A stretch of DNA of 64,000 bases from positions 124,001 to 188,000 of the forward strand of contig NZ_VLLI01000009.1 of NCBI RefSeq assembly GCF_007830615.1. Direction: 5' to 3'. The notes under the pieces are model-generated. The model saw nothing but the letters and a program-made list of their open reading frames with translations, did not search any database and had not been told where the DNA came from. This stretch comes from Mucilaginibacter frigoritolerans. Its GTDB lineage: Bacteria > Bacteroidota > Bacteroidia > Sphingobacteriales > Sphingobacteriaceae. A program made the translations under genes and the position numbers. Shown here piece by piece: positions 1-7,815 of this stretch (its first letter is position 1; every line of letters begins with the position of its first letter).

Positions 1-86
1 TGGGAGAGATAATGAAAAGCTCAAAAGGAAAAATCGATCCGCAGAAAACCAACCAGCTATTGATAAAAGAATTAGAAGCTAAATAA
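1..86 (+). CDS. gatB: Asp/Glu-tRNA(Asn/Gln) amidotransferase subunit B, C-terminal end
   Basis: The window opens inside a reading frame (codons from base 3) that encodes about 27 residues including GEIMKSSKGKIDPQ and ends with taa at 84-86. This matches the last helix of the GatB/YqeY C-terminal domain, where a G-x-hydrophobic-MK-x-(S/T)-KG-x-xDP motif precedes the C-terminus. GatB is part of the GatCAB enzyme that amidates Glu-tRNA(Gln) and Asp-tRNA(Asn). The identification rests on one short motif, so a YqeY-like protein is the alternative. Everything upstream lies outside the window. Confidence 0.7.
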   Translation, partial: GEIMKSSKGKIDPQKTNQLLIKELEAK

Positions 87-206
87 AAAACGACTAAACA
101 TTAGAATTAAGATATGAGAATGTGGTGATAATCGATAATTATATATTGCTCATTTTTATCGCCTCAAAGTCTGATCTGAATTTAATATAAAAAAATATAA
201 ATCTAA

Positions 207-1349
207 ATGAAAAGGAATTTAATTTTATACAGTGTTATCCTGTTATCCGTATTTGTTTTTTCGTGTAAGGACAATAGTGCTTTTAAAATTTCGGGTACCA
301 TAACTAATCCTGGAAGTTTGAAAAAAATATATTTGCTAGAAGCGGATAGTACGCAAATATCGGTTATTGACTCTGCTAATTTAAGCGAACAGGGCAAATT
401 TCAGTTTAAACATGCTGCTCCTTATGCCAATTTATTTAAACTAAGATTAGGTGGAACTATTTTTGACTTTATAGCTAAAAATGGTGATGATATTGATTTT
501 TCGACCAGTTTAACTGATAAAACGAGTGCCTATCAAATTACAGGTTCAGCAGAATCTGATAAAATTAAAGAATTTAATAAGATTAATAACTTTTATGCCG
601 AAAAAAGCGGTAAGATAAGCGAGGAATACCAGAACAAAGCAAAAGCTATTGGAAAGGAATCGGACTCATTAATTAGTATTTATAAACCATTGTTTATGAA
701 TATCATGAGTGATTATAGTGCCGCTGTTATGAAGTTTGTTGATCAAAATAAACATTCACTTGCCGGTTTTTATGCCATGACCTCATTAGATCCGGCAAAA
801 TATGAGCAACAAATGATTGCTTATGCGGATGCTATAAAAGACGATTTTAAAGATAACCCAGCCGCACAACGTTTTACCAAACAAATGAATGTGATAAGGC
901 CTGTTTCTATTGGTCACCAGGCGCCGGATTTCAGCATTGATGGTATTGATGGCAGCACTATTAAATTATCTGACTATAAAGGCAAATATGTGATGCTTGA
1001 TTTTTGGGCGTCATGGTGCGCACCATGCCGTGCTGAAAATCCAAATGTGGTAAAACAGTATGCTATTTATAATAAATTGGGACTTAATATTTTAGGTATT
1101 TCATTAGATCAGGACAAAGCCAAATGGCAGGAAGCTGTAAATGCGGATAAACTAACTTGGAAACACGGCTCAGATTTGAAGAATTTTGAAGGCCCCACAG
1201 AAAAACTATACCATATAGAGGCTATCCCATCAAACTTTATTATTGATCCACAAGGTGTTATCATTGCCAAAAACGTAACAGGAGCTGATCTTGAAGAATT
1301 TTTAAACAAAACATTTAATAAGTCTCAACAAATCGTTAAAATAAAGTAA
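207..1349 (+). CDS. TlpA-family thioredoxin-like lipoprotein (DUF4369-type N-terminus)
   Basis: This is a predicted envelope thiol-disulfide oxidoreductase of 380 aa. A lipoprotein signal ends at Cys20 (VFVFSC). Residues about 25-125 resemble the beta-rich DUF4369 domain common in Bacteroidota, and a helical linker follows. A TlpA/AhpC-type thioredoxin fold starts near residue 235, with the active site W-C-A-P-C at Cys271 and Cys274. The cis-Pro loop is visible later as IEAIPSNFIIDP. Such proteins are thought to reduce extracytoplasmic disulfides or to help respond to metabolite stress; the substrate is unknown. The gene stands alone, with about 75 nt before the response-regulator start. Confidence 0.88.
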   Translation: MKRNLILYSVILLSVFVFSCKDNSAFKISGTITNPGSLKKIYLLEADSTQISVIDSANLSEQGKFQFKHAAPYANLFKLRLGGTIFDFIAKNGDDIDFSTSLTDKTSAYQITGSAESDKIKEFNKINNFYAEKSGKISEEYQNKAKAIGKESDSLISIYKPLFMNIMSDYSAAVMKFVDQNKHSLAGFYAMTSLDPAKYEQQMIAYADAIKDDFKDNPAAQRFTKQMNVIRPVSIGHQAPDFSIDGIDGSTIKLSDYKGKYVMLDFWASWCAPCRAENPNVVKQYAIYNKLGLNILGISLDQDKAKWQEAVNADKLTWKHGSDLKNFEGPTEKLYHIEAIPSNFIIDPQGVIIAKNVTGADLEEFLNKTFNKSQQIVKIK

Positions 1350-1426
1350 CATTTAACAATTTGTTAATATATACTTAATCATTTTGTTCATTTTTGCGCA
1401 TACTTTTACGCAAAAATTCAACCTTG

Positions 1427-2116
1427 ATGAGTAACTCTAACAAACAGAAAATTCTTATTGTTGATGATGAGCCGGATATTTTAGAGCTTATTGAATATAA
1501 TCTGAAAAAGGAAGGCTATCAGGTATTTTTAGCACGTAATGGACAAGAGGCGGTAGCTGAAGCAAAAAGATCATTACCTGATCTGATTGTACTAGACATT
1601 ATGATGCCGAAAATGGACGGTATTGAAGCTTGCCGTATTATGCGTACCATGCCAGAGTTTAAAAATACTTTTATGGTATTTTTAACTGCAAGAAGTGAGG
1701 AATACTCAGAAATTGCCGGGTTCAACGTTGGTGCTGATGATTATATTGCCAAACCGATAAAGCCGCGCGCTTTGGTTAGCCGTATAAATGCCATACTGCG
1801 CCGTAATGCCCCTGCAGAAGATGTTGTAGACAATAAACTGGAAATTGGCGACCTGGTTATTGACCGCGAAGCTTATTTGGTTTATCAACGTGGCGTAAAG
1901 GTGGTTTTGGCTAAAAAAGAGTTTGAACTGCTTTACTTGCTGGCATCGAAACCGGGAAAGGTTTACACCCGTGAGGTGATCCTGAAAAACATTTGGGAAG
2001 ACTCGGTTGTGGTAACTAACCGTACTATTGACGTACACATTCGGAAACTGCGTGAAAAACTAGGTGATGACTGTGTTGCAACTGTAAAAGGTGTAGGCTA
2101 CAAATTTGAAGCATAA
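1427..2116 (+). CDS. OmpR/PhoB-family response regulator
   Basis: This is a two-component DNA-binding regulator of 229 aa. The receiver domain (about residues 8-125) has the acidic pair DDE at 13-15, the phospho-acceptor Asp57 in VLDIMMPKMDG, and Lys in the YIAKP motif. A winged-helix Trans_reg_C domain (about 135-229) ends in GVGYKFEA. An in-frame TTG lies at 1394, but the ATG at 1427 gives the usual MSNSNKQKILIVDDE start of PhoB/RprY-like proteins. No histidine kinase gene is adjacent, so the partner must be elsewhere. An intrinsic terminator follows at 2137-2170. Confidence 0.92.
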   Translation: MSNSNKQKILIVDDEPDILELIEYNLKKEGYQVFLARNGQEAVAEAKRSLPDLIVLDIMMPKMDGIEACRIMRTMPEFKNTFMVFLTARSEEYSEIAGFNVGADDYIAKPIKPRALVSRINAILRRNAPAEDVVDNKLEIGDLVIDREAYLVYQRGVKVVLAKKEFELLYLLASKPGKVYTREVILKNIWEDSVVVTNRTIDVHIRKLREKLGDDCVATVKGVGYKFEA

Positions 2117-2136
2117 ACTAATTGTGATATAATATT

Positions 2137-2170
2137 AAAAGCGCCGGAGTTTACTTACGGCGCTTTTTTT
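2137..2170. terminator. Bidirectional intrinsic terminator
   Basis: AAAAGCGCCG and CGGCGCTTTTTTT form a GC-rich stem with an 11-nt loop, flanked by A4 on one side and T7 on the other. It sits between two convergent genes (response regulator and H1-like protein) and can serve both. Confidence 0.85.
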
Positions 2171-2179
2171 ATGTTTAAT

Positions 2180-2545
2180 TTAATGTGATACTGAAGCTTT
2201 CTTTGGGGCAGTAGTTTTTTTATTAACAGCTGTCTCTTCCTTAGCTTTCGGAGTAACAGCTTTCGCTTTTGTTTCAGTTTTGGCTTTTACATTTGCAGCT
2301 GCGGTTTTTGTTTTAGTGGCTACTGCGTGGGCTTTATCGGCAACTGCGTGTTTAGCTGTTGTAACTTTCTTTTTGGCAGCGGGCTTTTTAGCGGTTACCT
2401 TTTCTTTTAAATCGTCATATTTATCTTCGGCAGCTTCTTTAAGGTCTTCGGCTTTATCTTTGGTTCCGTCCCAAAATTCTTCAATCGTTTCTTTTACCTT
2501 TTCGAAAAATCCCTTTTCTTCAGGCTGGGTTGATTTTGTACTCAT
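2180..2545 (-). CDS. Lys/Ala-rich histone H1-like small protein
   Basis: This 121-aa protein has two compositional halves. Residues 1-50 are acidic and amphipathic (FFEKVKETIEEFWDGTKDKA, then repeated ED-LKE units), resembling YtxH/CsbD-like stress proteins. Residues about 52-121 are very rich in Lys, Ala and Thr with AKKPAAKKK and TKTKTAAANVKAKT tracts, as in bacterial H1-like DNA-binding proteins. No signal peptide or membrane segment is visible. A nucleoid or stress role is inferred from composition only. A complementary-strand frame of 98 codons covers the same DNA and looks like a low-complexity shadow. Confidence 0.75.
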   Translation of the reverse strand: MSTKSTQPEEKGFFEKVKETIEEFWDGTKDKAEDLKEAAEDKYDDLKEKVTAKKPAAKKKVTTAKHAVADKAHAVATKTKTAAANVKAKTETKAKAVTPKAKEETAVNKKTTAPKKASVSH

Positions 2546-2725
2546 GATATTTTTGATAGTTAGATATTTTATATAAACCAGTTTACAAATAGTGTTCCAT
2601 AGTAAATTACCCTATAAATCAGTTTACAAATTGCCAAAAATGTGTATATTAAAACAGGCAAATACAAAATGAGGCTATTTGTAAGCTTTTACTTTTGCGG
2701 TATCTTTTATCTGTATTAATAACCG

Positions 2726-2733
2726 TATTTTTG
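2726..2733 (+). promoter_or_regulatory. Bacteroidota -7 promoter box (TATTTTTG)
   Basis: An exact TAnnTTTG match lies 17 nt before the ATG of the pseudouridine synthase at 2751. The spacing would give a 5' leader of roughly 12 nt. Confidence 0.55.
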
Positions 2734-2750
2734 CCGGCTATTGTTGTTTT

Positions 2751-3470
2751 ATGAAAGTTCCAAAGTTTGCCGACCTGATTTTGTTTGAGGATAATGATAT
2801 TATAGTGGTTAATAAACCACCATTTATCAGTTCGCTGGATGAACGCGAAGGCGGTGAGATCAATATGCTGCGTTTAGCGAAAGGATATTCGGAAGATGCG
2901 CAGATATGCCACCGCCTAGATAAAGAGACCTCAGGGGCGTTAATTATAGCCAAAAATCCAGAAGCTTACCGCACAGTATCTATGCAGTTTGAGAAGCGCC
3001 AGGTAAAAAAAGTTTACCATGCCATTATTGACGGCACCCACGTTTTTGAAAATCTGTTAATTGATTTACCTATACTGAATGTTGGTAAAGGCAATGTAAC
3101 TATTAGCCGACAGGAGGGTAAAAGGGCCGAAACCTGGTTCCAATCGTTAAAATACTTTAAACATTATACTTTGGTCGAATGCCGCCCGGTAACCGGTCGT
3201 ATGCACCAGATTCGTATTCATTTAGCTACCCAACGTGCTTCTATTGCCGGGGATGAAATGTATAAAGGTCAGCCTGTATTTTTATCTAAAATAAAACGCA
3301 AATACGTTTTGGGTAAAGACCAGGAAGAACAACCTATTATGAAACGTTTTGCCCTGCATGCCTTTGAAGTAAGCTTTAAGCTTGTAAATGGCGAACCTGC
3401 AACTATTCACGCACCTTATCCAAAGGATTTTGAAACGCTGTTGAAATTGTTGGAGAAGTTTGACAGTTAA
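2751..3470 (+). CDS. RluA-family 23S rRNA/tRNA pseudouridine synthase
   Basis: This protein isomerises uridine to pseudouridine in RNA. It is 239 aa with no S4 domain, so it belongs to the short RluA-like class. The catalytic motif HRLDKETSG carries Asp57. The family motif GRMHQIRIHLA (about residues 150-160) and an N-terminal NKPP motif (21-24) are present. The exact target position in rRNA or tRNA cannot be read from the sequence. The gene is monocistronic, with its own promoter box and a bidirectional terminator at 3511-3544. Confidence 0.92.
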   Translation: MKVPKFADLILFEDNDIIVVNKPPFISSLDEREGGEINMLRLAKGYSEDAQICHRLDKETSGALIIAKNPEAYRTVSMQFEKRQVKKVYHAIIDGTHVFENLLIDLPILNVGKGNVTISRQEGKRAETWFQSLKYFKHYTLVECRPVTGRMHQIRIHLATQRASIAGDEMYKGQPVFLSKIKRKYVLGKDQEEQPIMKRFALHAFEVSFKLVNGEPATIHAPYPKDFETLLKLLEKFDS

Positions 3471-3510
3471 CAATCCTGATTGGCATCAACCTCATTTTTC
3501 TATGTAAAAC

Positions 3511-3544
3511 AAAAAATGACCAAGTTTATAATTTGGTCATTTTC
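3511..3544. terminator. Bidirectional intrinsic terminator
   Basis: AAAATGACCAA and TTGGTCATTTT form a perfect 11-bp stem with A and T tracts at the two ends, between the convergent pseudouridine synthase and arginine decarboxylase genes. Confidence 0.8.
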
Positions 3545-3610
3545 AGTATATAATATAGATCACCTTAAGTATTTAAAGCGTTCACTTGTCATTTTTGAAC
3601 ACTATAATTA

Positions 3611-5005
3611 TTAGGTAGTATAACCCAGAATTTTTAATACTTGTTTACTGTTTTGCTCTTCGCCAAACACCTCAAAGTTAAACGTCTCATCCCTGTTTCT
3701 GCGGATGATAACATGCTTCGGAGAAGGTAGCAAACAATGGTGAATACCACCATAACCGCTCAATACTTCCTGGTATGCACCTGTGTTAAAGAAACCCAGA
3801 TATTGCACCTTACGCGTTTTTGGCATAAACACACTGTTCATGTGGGCTTCCTGGTTATAATAATCTTGTCCGTCGCAGGTGATTCCTCCAAGATTAACAC
3901 GTTCATATTCTGAATCCCAGTTATTTATCGGCAACAAGATATATTTTTGGTTCAGCGCCCAAACATCAGGCAGGTTAGTAATAAATGAACCATCCAGCAT
4001 CAACCATCTTTCACGGTCATTTTGCTGTTTACGGCCCAATACTTTGTATAAGATACCTGATGCTTCAGCTACGGTATATTTACCAAATTCGGTAATGATA
4101 TCTGGCTCTTCAGTATCATTGTCAGCGCAAATCTCTTTAATACGGCTCACAATTTCGTTGATCATGTACTCATAATCAAAATCAAACACCAGTGAGTCTT
4201 TAAAAGGCATGCCACCACCAATATCCAATGTATCCAGGTGCGGATTTATCTTTTTGAATTTGCAATACAGCGTTACATATTTCTCTAACTCATTCCAATA
4301 GTACGGAGTGTCCGAAATGCCAGAGTTAATAAAGAAATGCAACAACTTTACCCTGAAGTTAGGGTTGCTTTCAATCTTGTTATAATAAAAATCGATGATA
4401 TCTTCTAACCTTACACCTAAACGGGAGGTATAGAATTGCGAATCAGGCTGCTCTTCTGCCGCTATACGGATACCGAGATTACATGGAGTATCCATTTCAA
4501 TCTCATCATCGTAAAGGTTAAACTCTTCTTTATTGTCAAGTACTGGGATGATGTTTTTGAAACCATCGTGTAGCATATCAATAATATACTGTTTGTACTG
4601 GAAAGTTTTAAAGCCATTGCAAATTACAGTTACATCTTTTGTTACGGCACCTTTTTTCTCCAGGGCATCAATCATCGGCATATCAAATGCTGATGAAGTT
4701 TCCAGGTGAATCTCATTTTTAAGCGCTTCTTCAACAATGTGCTTAAAATGCGAGCTCTTGGTACAATAACAATATTTATAGCTGCCGCGATAGTTATTTT
4801 TTATAATCGCCTGCTGAAACAGCAATTTTGCCTGCTGTATTTTTTTTGAAATAATTGGCAGATAAGTAAAGCGCAGGGGAGTGCCGTACGTTTCTATCAT
4901 CTCCATTAAATTGAGGTCATGAAAGTATAATTCATCCTCAATGATCTCAAAACCTTCTTGCGGGAAACCTACACTTAGGTCAAGAAATTCTTCGTAACTC
5001 TGCAT
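3611..5005 (-). CDS. speA: Arginine decarboxylase (alanine-racemase fold, biosynthetic type)
   Basis: This is a PLP enzyme predicted to convert arginine to agmatine for polyamine synthesis. It is 464 aa, shorter than enterobacterial SpeA (about 630-660 aa) but typical for Bacteroidota. The PLP Lys is expected at Lys83 in YCYCTKSSH, and the glycine-rich phosphate-binding loop is LDIGGGMPF. A C-terminal barrel with GAYQEVLSGYGG follows. The neighbouring genes on the same strand are two guanidino-modifying hydrolases, so the context is arginine use. Diaminopimelate or ornithine decarboxylase are related alternatives, but the overall sequence reads as the Bacteroidota arginine decarboxylase. Confidence 0.85.
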   Translation of the reverse strand: MQSYEEFLDLSVGFPQEGFEIIEDELYFHDLNLMEMIETYGTPLRFTYLPIISKKIQQAKLLFQQAIIKNNYRGSYKYCYCTKSSHFKHIVEEALKNEIHLETSSAFDMPMIDALEKKGAVTKDVTVICNGFKTFQYKQYIIDMLHDGFKNIIPVLDNKEEFNLYDDEIEMDTPCNLGIRIAAEEQPDSQFYTSRLGVRLEDIIDFYYNKIESNPNFRVKLLHFFINSGISDTPYYWNELEKYVTLYCKFKKINPHLDTLDIGGGMPFKDSLVFDFDYEYMINEIVSRIKEICADNDTEEPDIITEFGKYTVAEASGILYKVLGRKQQNDRERWLMLDGSFITNLPDVWALNQKYILLPINNWDSEYERVNLGGITCDGQDYYNQEAHMNSVFMPKTRKVQYLGFFNTGAYQEVLSGYGGIHHCLLPSPKHVIIRRNRDETFNFEVFGEEQNSKQVLKILGYTT

Positions 5006-5178
5006 CCTTTAAAATTTTGGCAAAAATGTAATTTTTAAATCAAATAATGTGCTAATATGATACAATTTTTATAGTTGAAAAGTAATTTATTTTTACTGGC
5101 AAATATTCAAAGATTATTTGATTATAATAACCTGTTTATCAATTACTTATTTTAAAACCATAAAGTGTAATTTATCTG

Positions 5179-6105
5179 CTATTTTTCAACCGGTAAATGT
5201 ACTTCTGCCATCATACACCTTGCGCTACCGCCACCAATATTTTCAATAGTGTTTATATCGGCATAAATTAACTTACCAAATTGCTGAAGTGCAGCTTTTT
5301 GAGATACGTTTAAAGCATTGTATGCATTCTGCGACATAACAATCAAAGTTTCTCCGTTTTTGTTTTTAACCTCCAGCATATTGCCGGCAAACTGGTTCAT
5401 CTGCTCAAAAGATATATCGATAATTTCTTTGTGGGTAGATAGTAGAGACTCTTTAACCATTACCTTTTCGTGAGGATTAGGAATACTATCCATACAAATA
5501 ACCGCGAAATTACTTCCCATACACATCAATACATTAGTGTGGTAAATAGCTTTACCATGCTGATCAACTGCATCAAAACTTACAGATTGGTAGCCGGCTT
5601 GTTCGCAGAATAAGTTTAAAACGTCCCTGTCTGTTCTTGGCGAAATACAAGCATAAGCTATTTTATTGGGACGATCAAGCACCATACTACCTGTACCCTC
5701 TAGGAATTTATCTTCATTCTCAAAACGGCTCAGGTCAATTATATGCTTAACAGCAAATTCATCTTCCAATTGGGTAATGATATCTTCCCGGCGCTCTAAT
5801 CTGCGATTTTCGGCTTGCATAGGATATAAGAAAATATTACCATCTGCATGAAAAGAAACCCAATTATTAGGGAATATAGAATCGGGCGTATGTGGTTCTT
5901 CAGTATCATCAATAACAGTAACATCAACACCATTTTCACGGAGTTTACCCACCATATGGTCAAATTCAATCTGTGCTTTTTCATTTACGTCATTTTTGAT
6001 GGCATTTCTATTCTGGAAAGCATTACTTCCGGCTGTTTCTTCATTAAACCCGAAGTTAACCGGGCGTATCATTAATATATGGGAGGTGGACTGGTTGTTA
6101 TTCAT
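5179..6105 (-). CDS. ctlX: Citrulline/arginine hydrolase of the guanidino-modifying superfamily (CtlX-like)
   Basis: This 308-aa pentein-fold enzyme starts with RPVNFGFNEETAGSNAFQ, characteristic of the CtlX/FN0238 amidinotransferase-like family. It has the acidic substrate motif SIFPNNWVSFH and ends with GGGSARCMMAEVHLP, where Cys297 is the expected nucleophile. Family members hydrolyse citrulline or arginine derivatives; the real substrate here is not decided. The gene lies 68 nt downstream of the 481-aa arginine-deiminase-like gene in the same orientation, so co-transcription is plausible. Confidence 0.82.
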   Translation of the reverse strand: MNNNQSTSHILMIRPVNFGFNEETAGSNAFQNRNAIKNDVNEKAQIEFDHMVGKLRENGVDVTVIDDTEEPHTPDSIFPNNWVSFHADGNIFLYPMQAENRRLERREDIITQLEDEFAVKHIIDLSRFENEDKFLEGTGSMVLDRPNKIAYACISPRTDRDVLNLFCEQAGYQSVSFDAVDQHGKAIYHTNVLMCMGSNFAVICMDSIPNPHEKVMVKESLLSTHKEIIDISFEQMNQFAGNMLEVKNKNGETLIVMSQNAYNALNVSQKAALQQFGKLIYADINTIENIGGGSARCMMAEVHLPVEK

Positions 6106-6173
6106 TGTGTCATTTGGTCATTGTACCATTTTTCAATAGATTACTAATGACTTAATAACCCATTGAAAAATGA

Positions 6174-7619
6174 CTATAAAACTTTATCCCTTAAAAGCGG
6201 CATACTCATGCAGTGGAAACCACCGCGGGCCCTTGATAGCTCTGATGATGGCATTAATATCAGCGTATCCTTCATGCTTTGAGGATCCAGTTCATCTTTT
6301 TCAAACTTTTGCAGTAAATCACTCACTTTTATAACAGAGAACCCTTTTTGTTTAAAGGCCTCTACGGTTTTGTCATTACGGTCATATCCTAAAACTACAC
6401 CTTCTTTAATGGCCAGTAAATTGCAGGAGTCTGTCCATTGCTCGCGGGCGTCGAAAGGGAAAGTATTGTTGCCTGAATAAATAAACTCCGTTTTTGATTT
6501 ACTTTTCAAATCGTTCTCACTTATATCGCTTAACAAGTCTTCAATACATTCAAAGGTTTTAGGTTTTTCGCCTTTTTTAAATTGAACTATTTCGGGCTTG
6601 TCTTTGTTTTTCTTCTCGGCAAACCATGCAGCAGGCTCTTCATCATTTACATGATCTTCCGTAATAGCTAATGACCTTAGCAACACCCACATATTTCTTT
6701 TTACCTGTGTAAAAACGGTATCAATATGCATGTAGTCGCGCTTATGTGGAATTTTCACGATACTTACCTTTTTAACCACATTATTGGCAAATAATAATTT
6801 AATGGCTTCATTGGCACCACTTACAGATGTCCGCTCACTACAGCCTATTATTAAATGTTCAGGACTCACCATCATCACATCGCCGCCTTCAAGCGTTGTT
6901 TTTTCTTCGTTATCTTCACCAGGTCTTAAAAAATGCTGTACAGTTTCTGGGATCTCTAATATATTGTTTCGGTATGCTGCAAATAAGGGATGATTAAAGA
7001 AAATATATCTGACCAGCAAAGTTTCCCTGGCCCTGGCCTTTTTTGCCGGTTTATTCAGCAACATAAAATCGTTAATGGCAATACCAATATCCCTGGAAAA
7101 TATCAGGTTAGGAATAGGCGCAAAGATCATTTCATTTTCATTTAATGATCCGGAGATAATGATTTTAGCAAGTTCAACAGGTGGGGTATCAATCAATTTT
7201 AATTGCAACCGGTAATTACAGCTTTCAATAGCACAAACTGATGCTACAAGTTTTTTACGGATATCTGCTTCCTGCAAAACATCTTCCAGTAGCGTTTGGA
7301 TCTCAATTACTTTGGTGGACGCATGGAAATTTTCATCATCAGGCTTAAAAAATGAGCGTTTATTTTCATCTGCGTCAATACTATCCAGTTTACCTTTTAT
7401 TTTATCAGGATCAAGAAAATACATTAACAGTTTAACGTAGTAATCATATTCATTTTTGCGCATGGTTTCCAGGTGAACAATATCTTCAAAAAGCCAATCC
7501 TGGGCTTTTGAAGGCACAACTTTACCCAATCCGTTATCCGGACTATGGATCAATAAAGCACGAAGGTTACCAATTTCGGATGTTACATCTAATTTAAAAT
7601 CGCTATTGCTAAGTATCAT
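6174..7619 (-). CDS. Arginine deiminase-like amidinotransferase
   Basis: This 481-aa protein of the arginine deiminase/amidinotransferase fold is predicted to turn arginine into citrulline and ammonia. Supporting motifs are EGGDVMMVSPEHLIIG (substrate acid and strand), MHIDTVFTQV with the catalytic His, and RGGFHCMSMPLLR near the C-terminus with nucleophile Cys470. It is about 70 residues longer than classical ArcA, with extra sequence around residues 60-130. No arcB or arcC neighbour is present, so energy-yielding arginine fermentation is not supported. The pair with the CtlX-like gene suggests sequential arginine and citrulline processing. Confidence 0.82.
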   Translation of the reverse strand: MILSNSDFKLDVTSEIGNLRALLIHSPDNGLGKVVPSKAQDWLFEDIVHLETMRKNEYDYYVKLLMYFLDPDKIKGKLDSIDADENKRSFFKPDDENFHASTKVIEIQTLLEDVLQEADIRKKLVASVCAIESCNYRLQLKLIDTPPVELAKIIISGSLNENEMIFAPIPNLIFSRDIGIAINDFMLLNKPAKKARARETLLVRYIFFNHPLFAAYRNNILEIPETVQHFLRPGEDNEEKTTLEGGDVMMVSPEHLIIGCSERTSVSGANEAIKLLFANNVVKKVSIVKIPHKRDYMHIDTVFTQVKRNMWVLLRSLAITEDHVNDEEPAAWFAEKKNKDKPEIVQFKKGEKPKTFECIEDLLSDISENDLKSKSKTEFIYSGNNTFPFDAREQWTDSCNLLAIKEGVVLGYDRNDKTVEAFKQKGFSVIKVSDLLQKFEKDELDPQSMKDTLILMPSSELSRARGGFHCMSMPLLRDKVL

Positions 7620-7638
7620 AAATGGGTTGTAGAAGTAG

Positions 7639-7646
7639 CAAATATA
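7639..7646 (-). promoter_or_regulatory. -7 promoter box (TATATTTG) of the arginine deiminase-like gene
   Basis: An exact TAnnTTTG match on the minus strand lies 19 nt upstream of the ATG at 7619. Confidence 0.55.
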
Positions 7647-7803
7647 ATGAATTAGTGATTAGTGATTGATGGGTTGTAAGGAAAGTCAGAAAGTCAATGA
7701 AGTTGAACCGATTTAAAAAAAGTTAATCAGGTAAAATGAATAAATCTCATATCTTTTAATCTTCTGGTCTTACTGATCTTCCAAATTTTTGGACTTAAAT
7801 GAT

Positions 7804-7811
7804 TATTTTTG
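7804..7811 (+). promoter_or_regulatory. -7 promoter box (TATTTTTG) directly before argS
   Basis: The box ends 4 nt before the argS ATG at 7816. Transcription starting a few bases after the box would make a leaderless or near-leaderless mRNA. It also lies inside the TTG-started extension of the frame, which argues against that longer start. Confidence 0.6.
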
Positions 7812-7815
7812 CAAG

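Noticed and set aside
2280..2576. 98-codon frame opposite the H1-like gene
   Set aside because: Its Ala/Val/Leu/Phe-rich sequence is the complement of Lys/Ala-rich codons, and it has no promoter or homologous motif. The sense frame has a coherent two-part protein.
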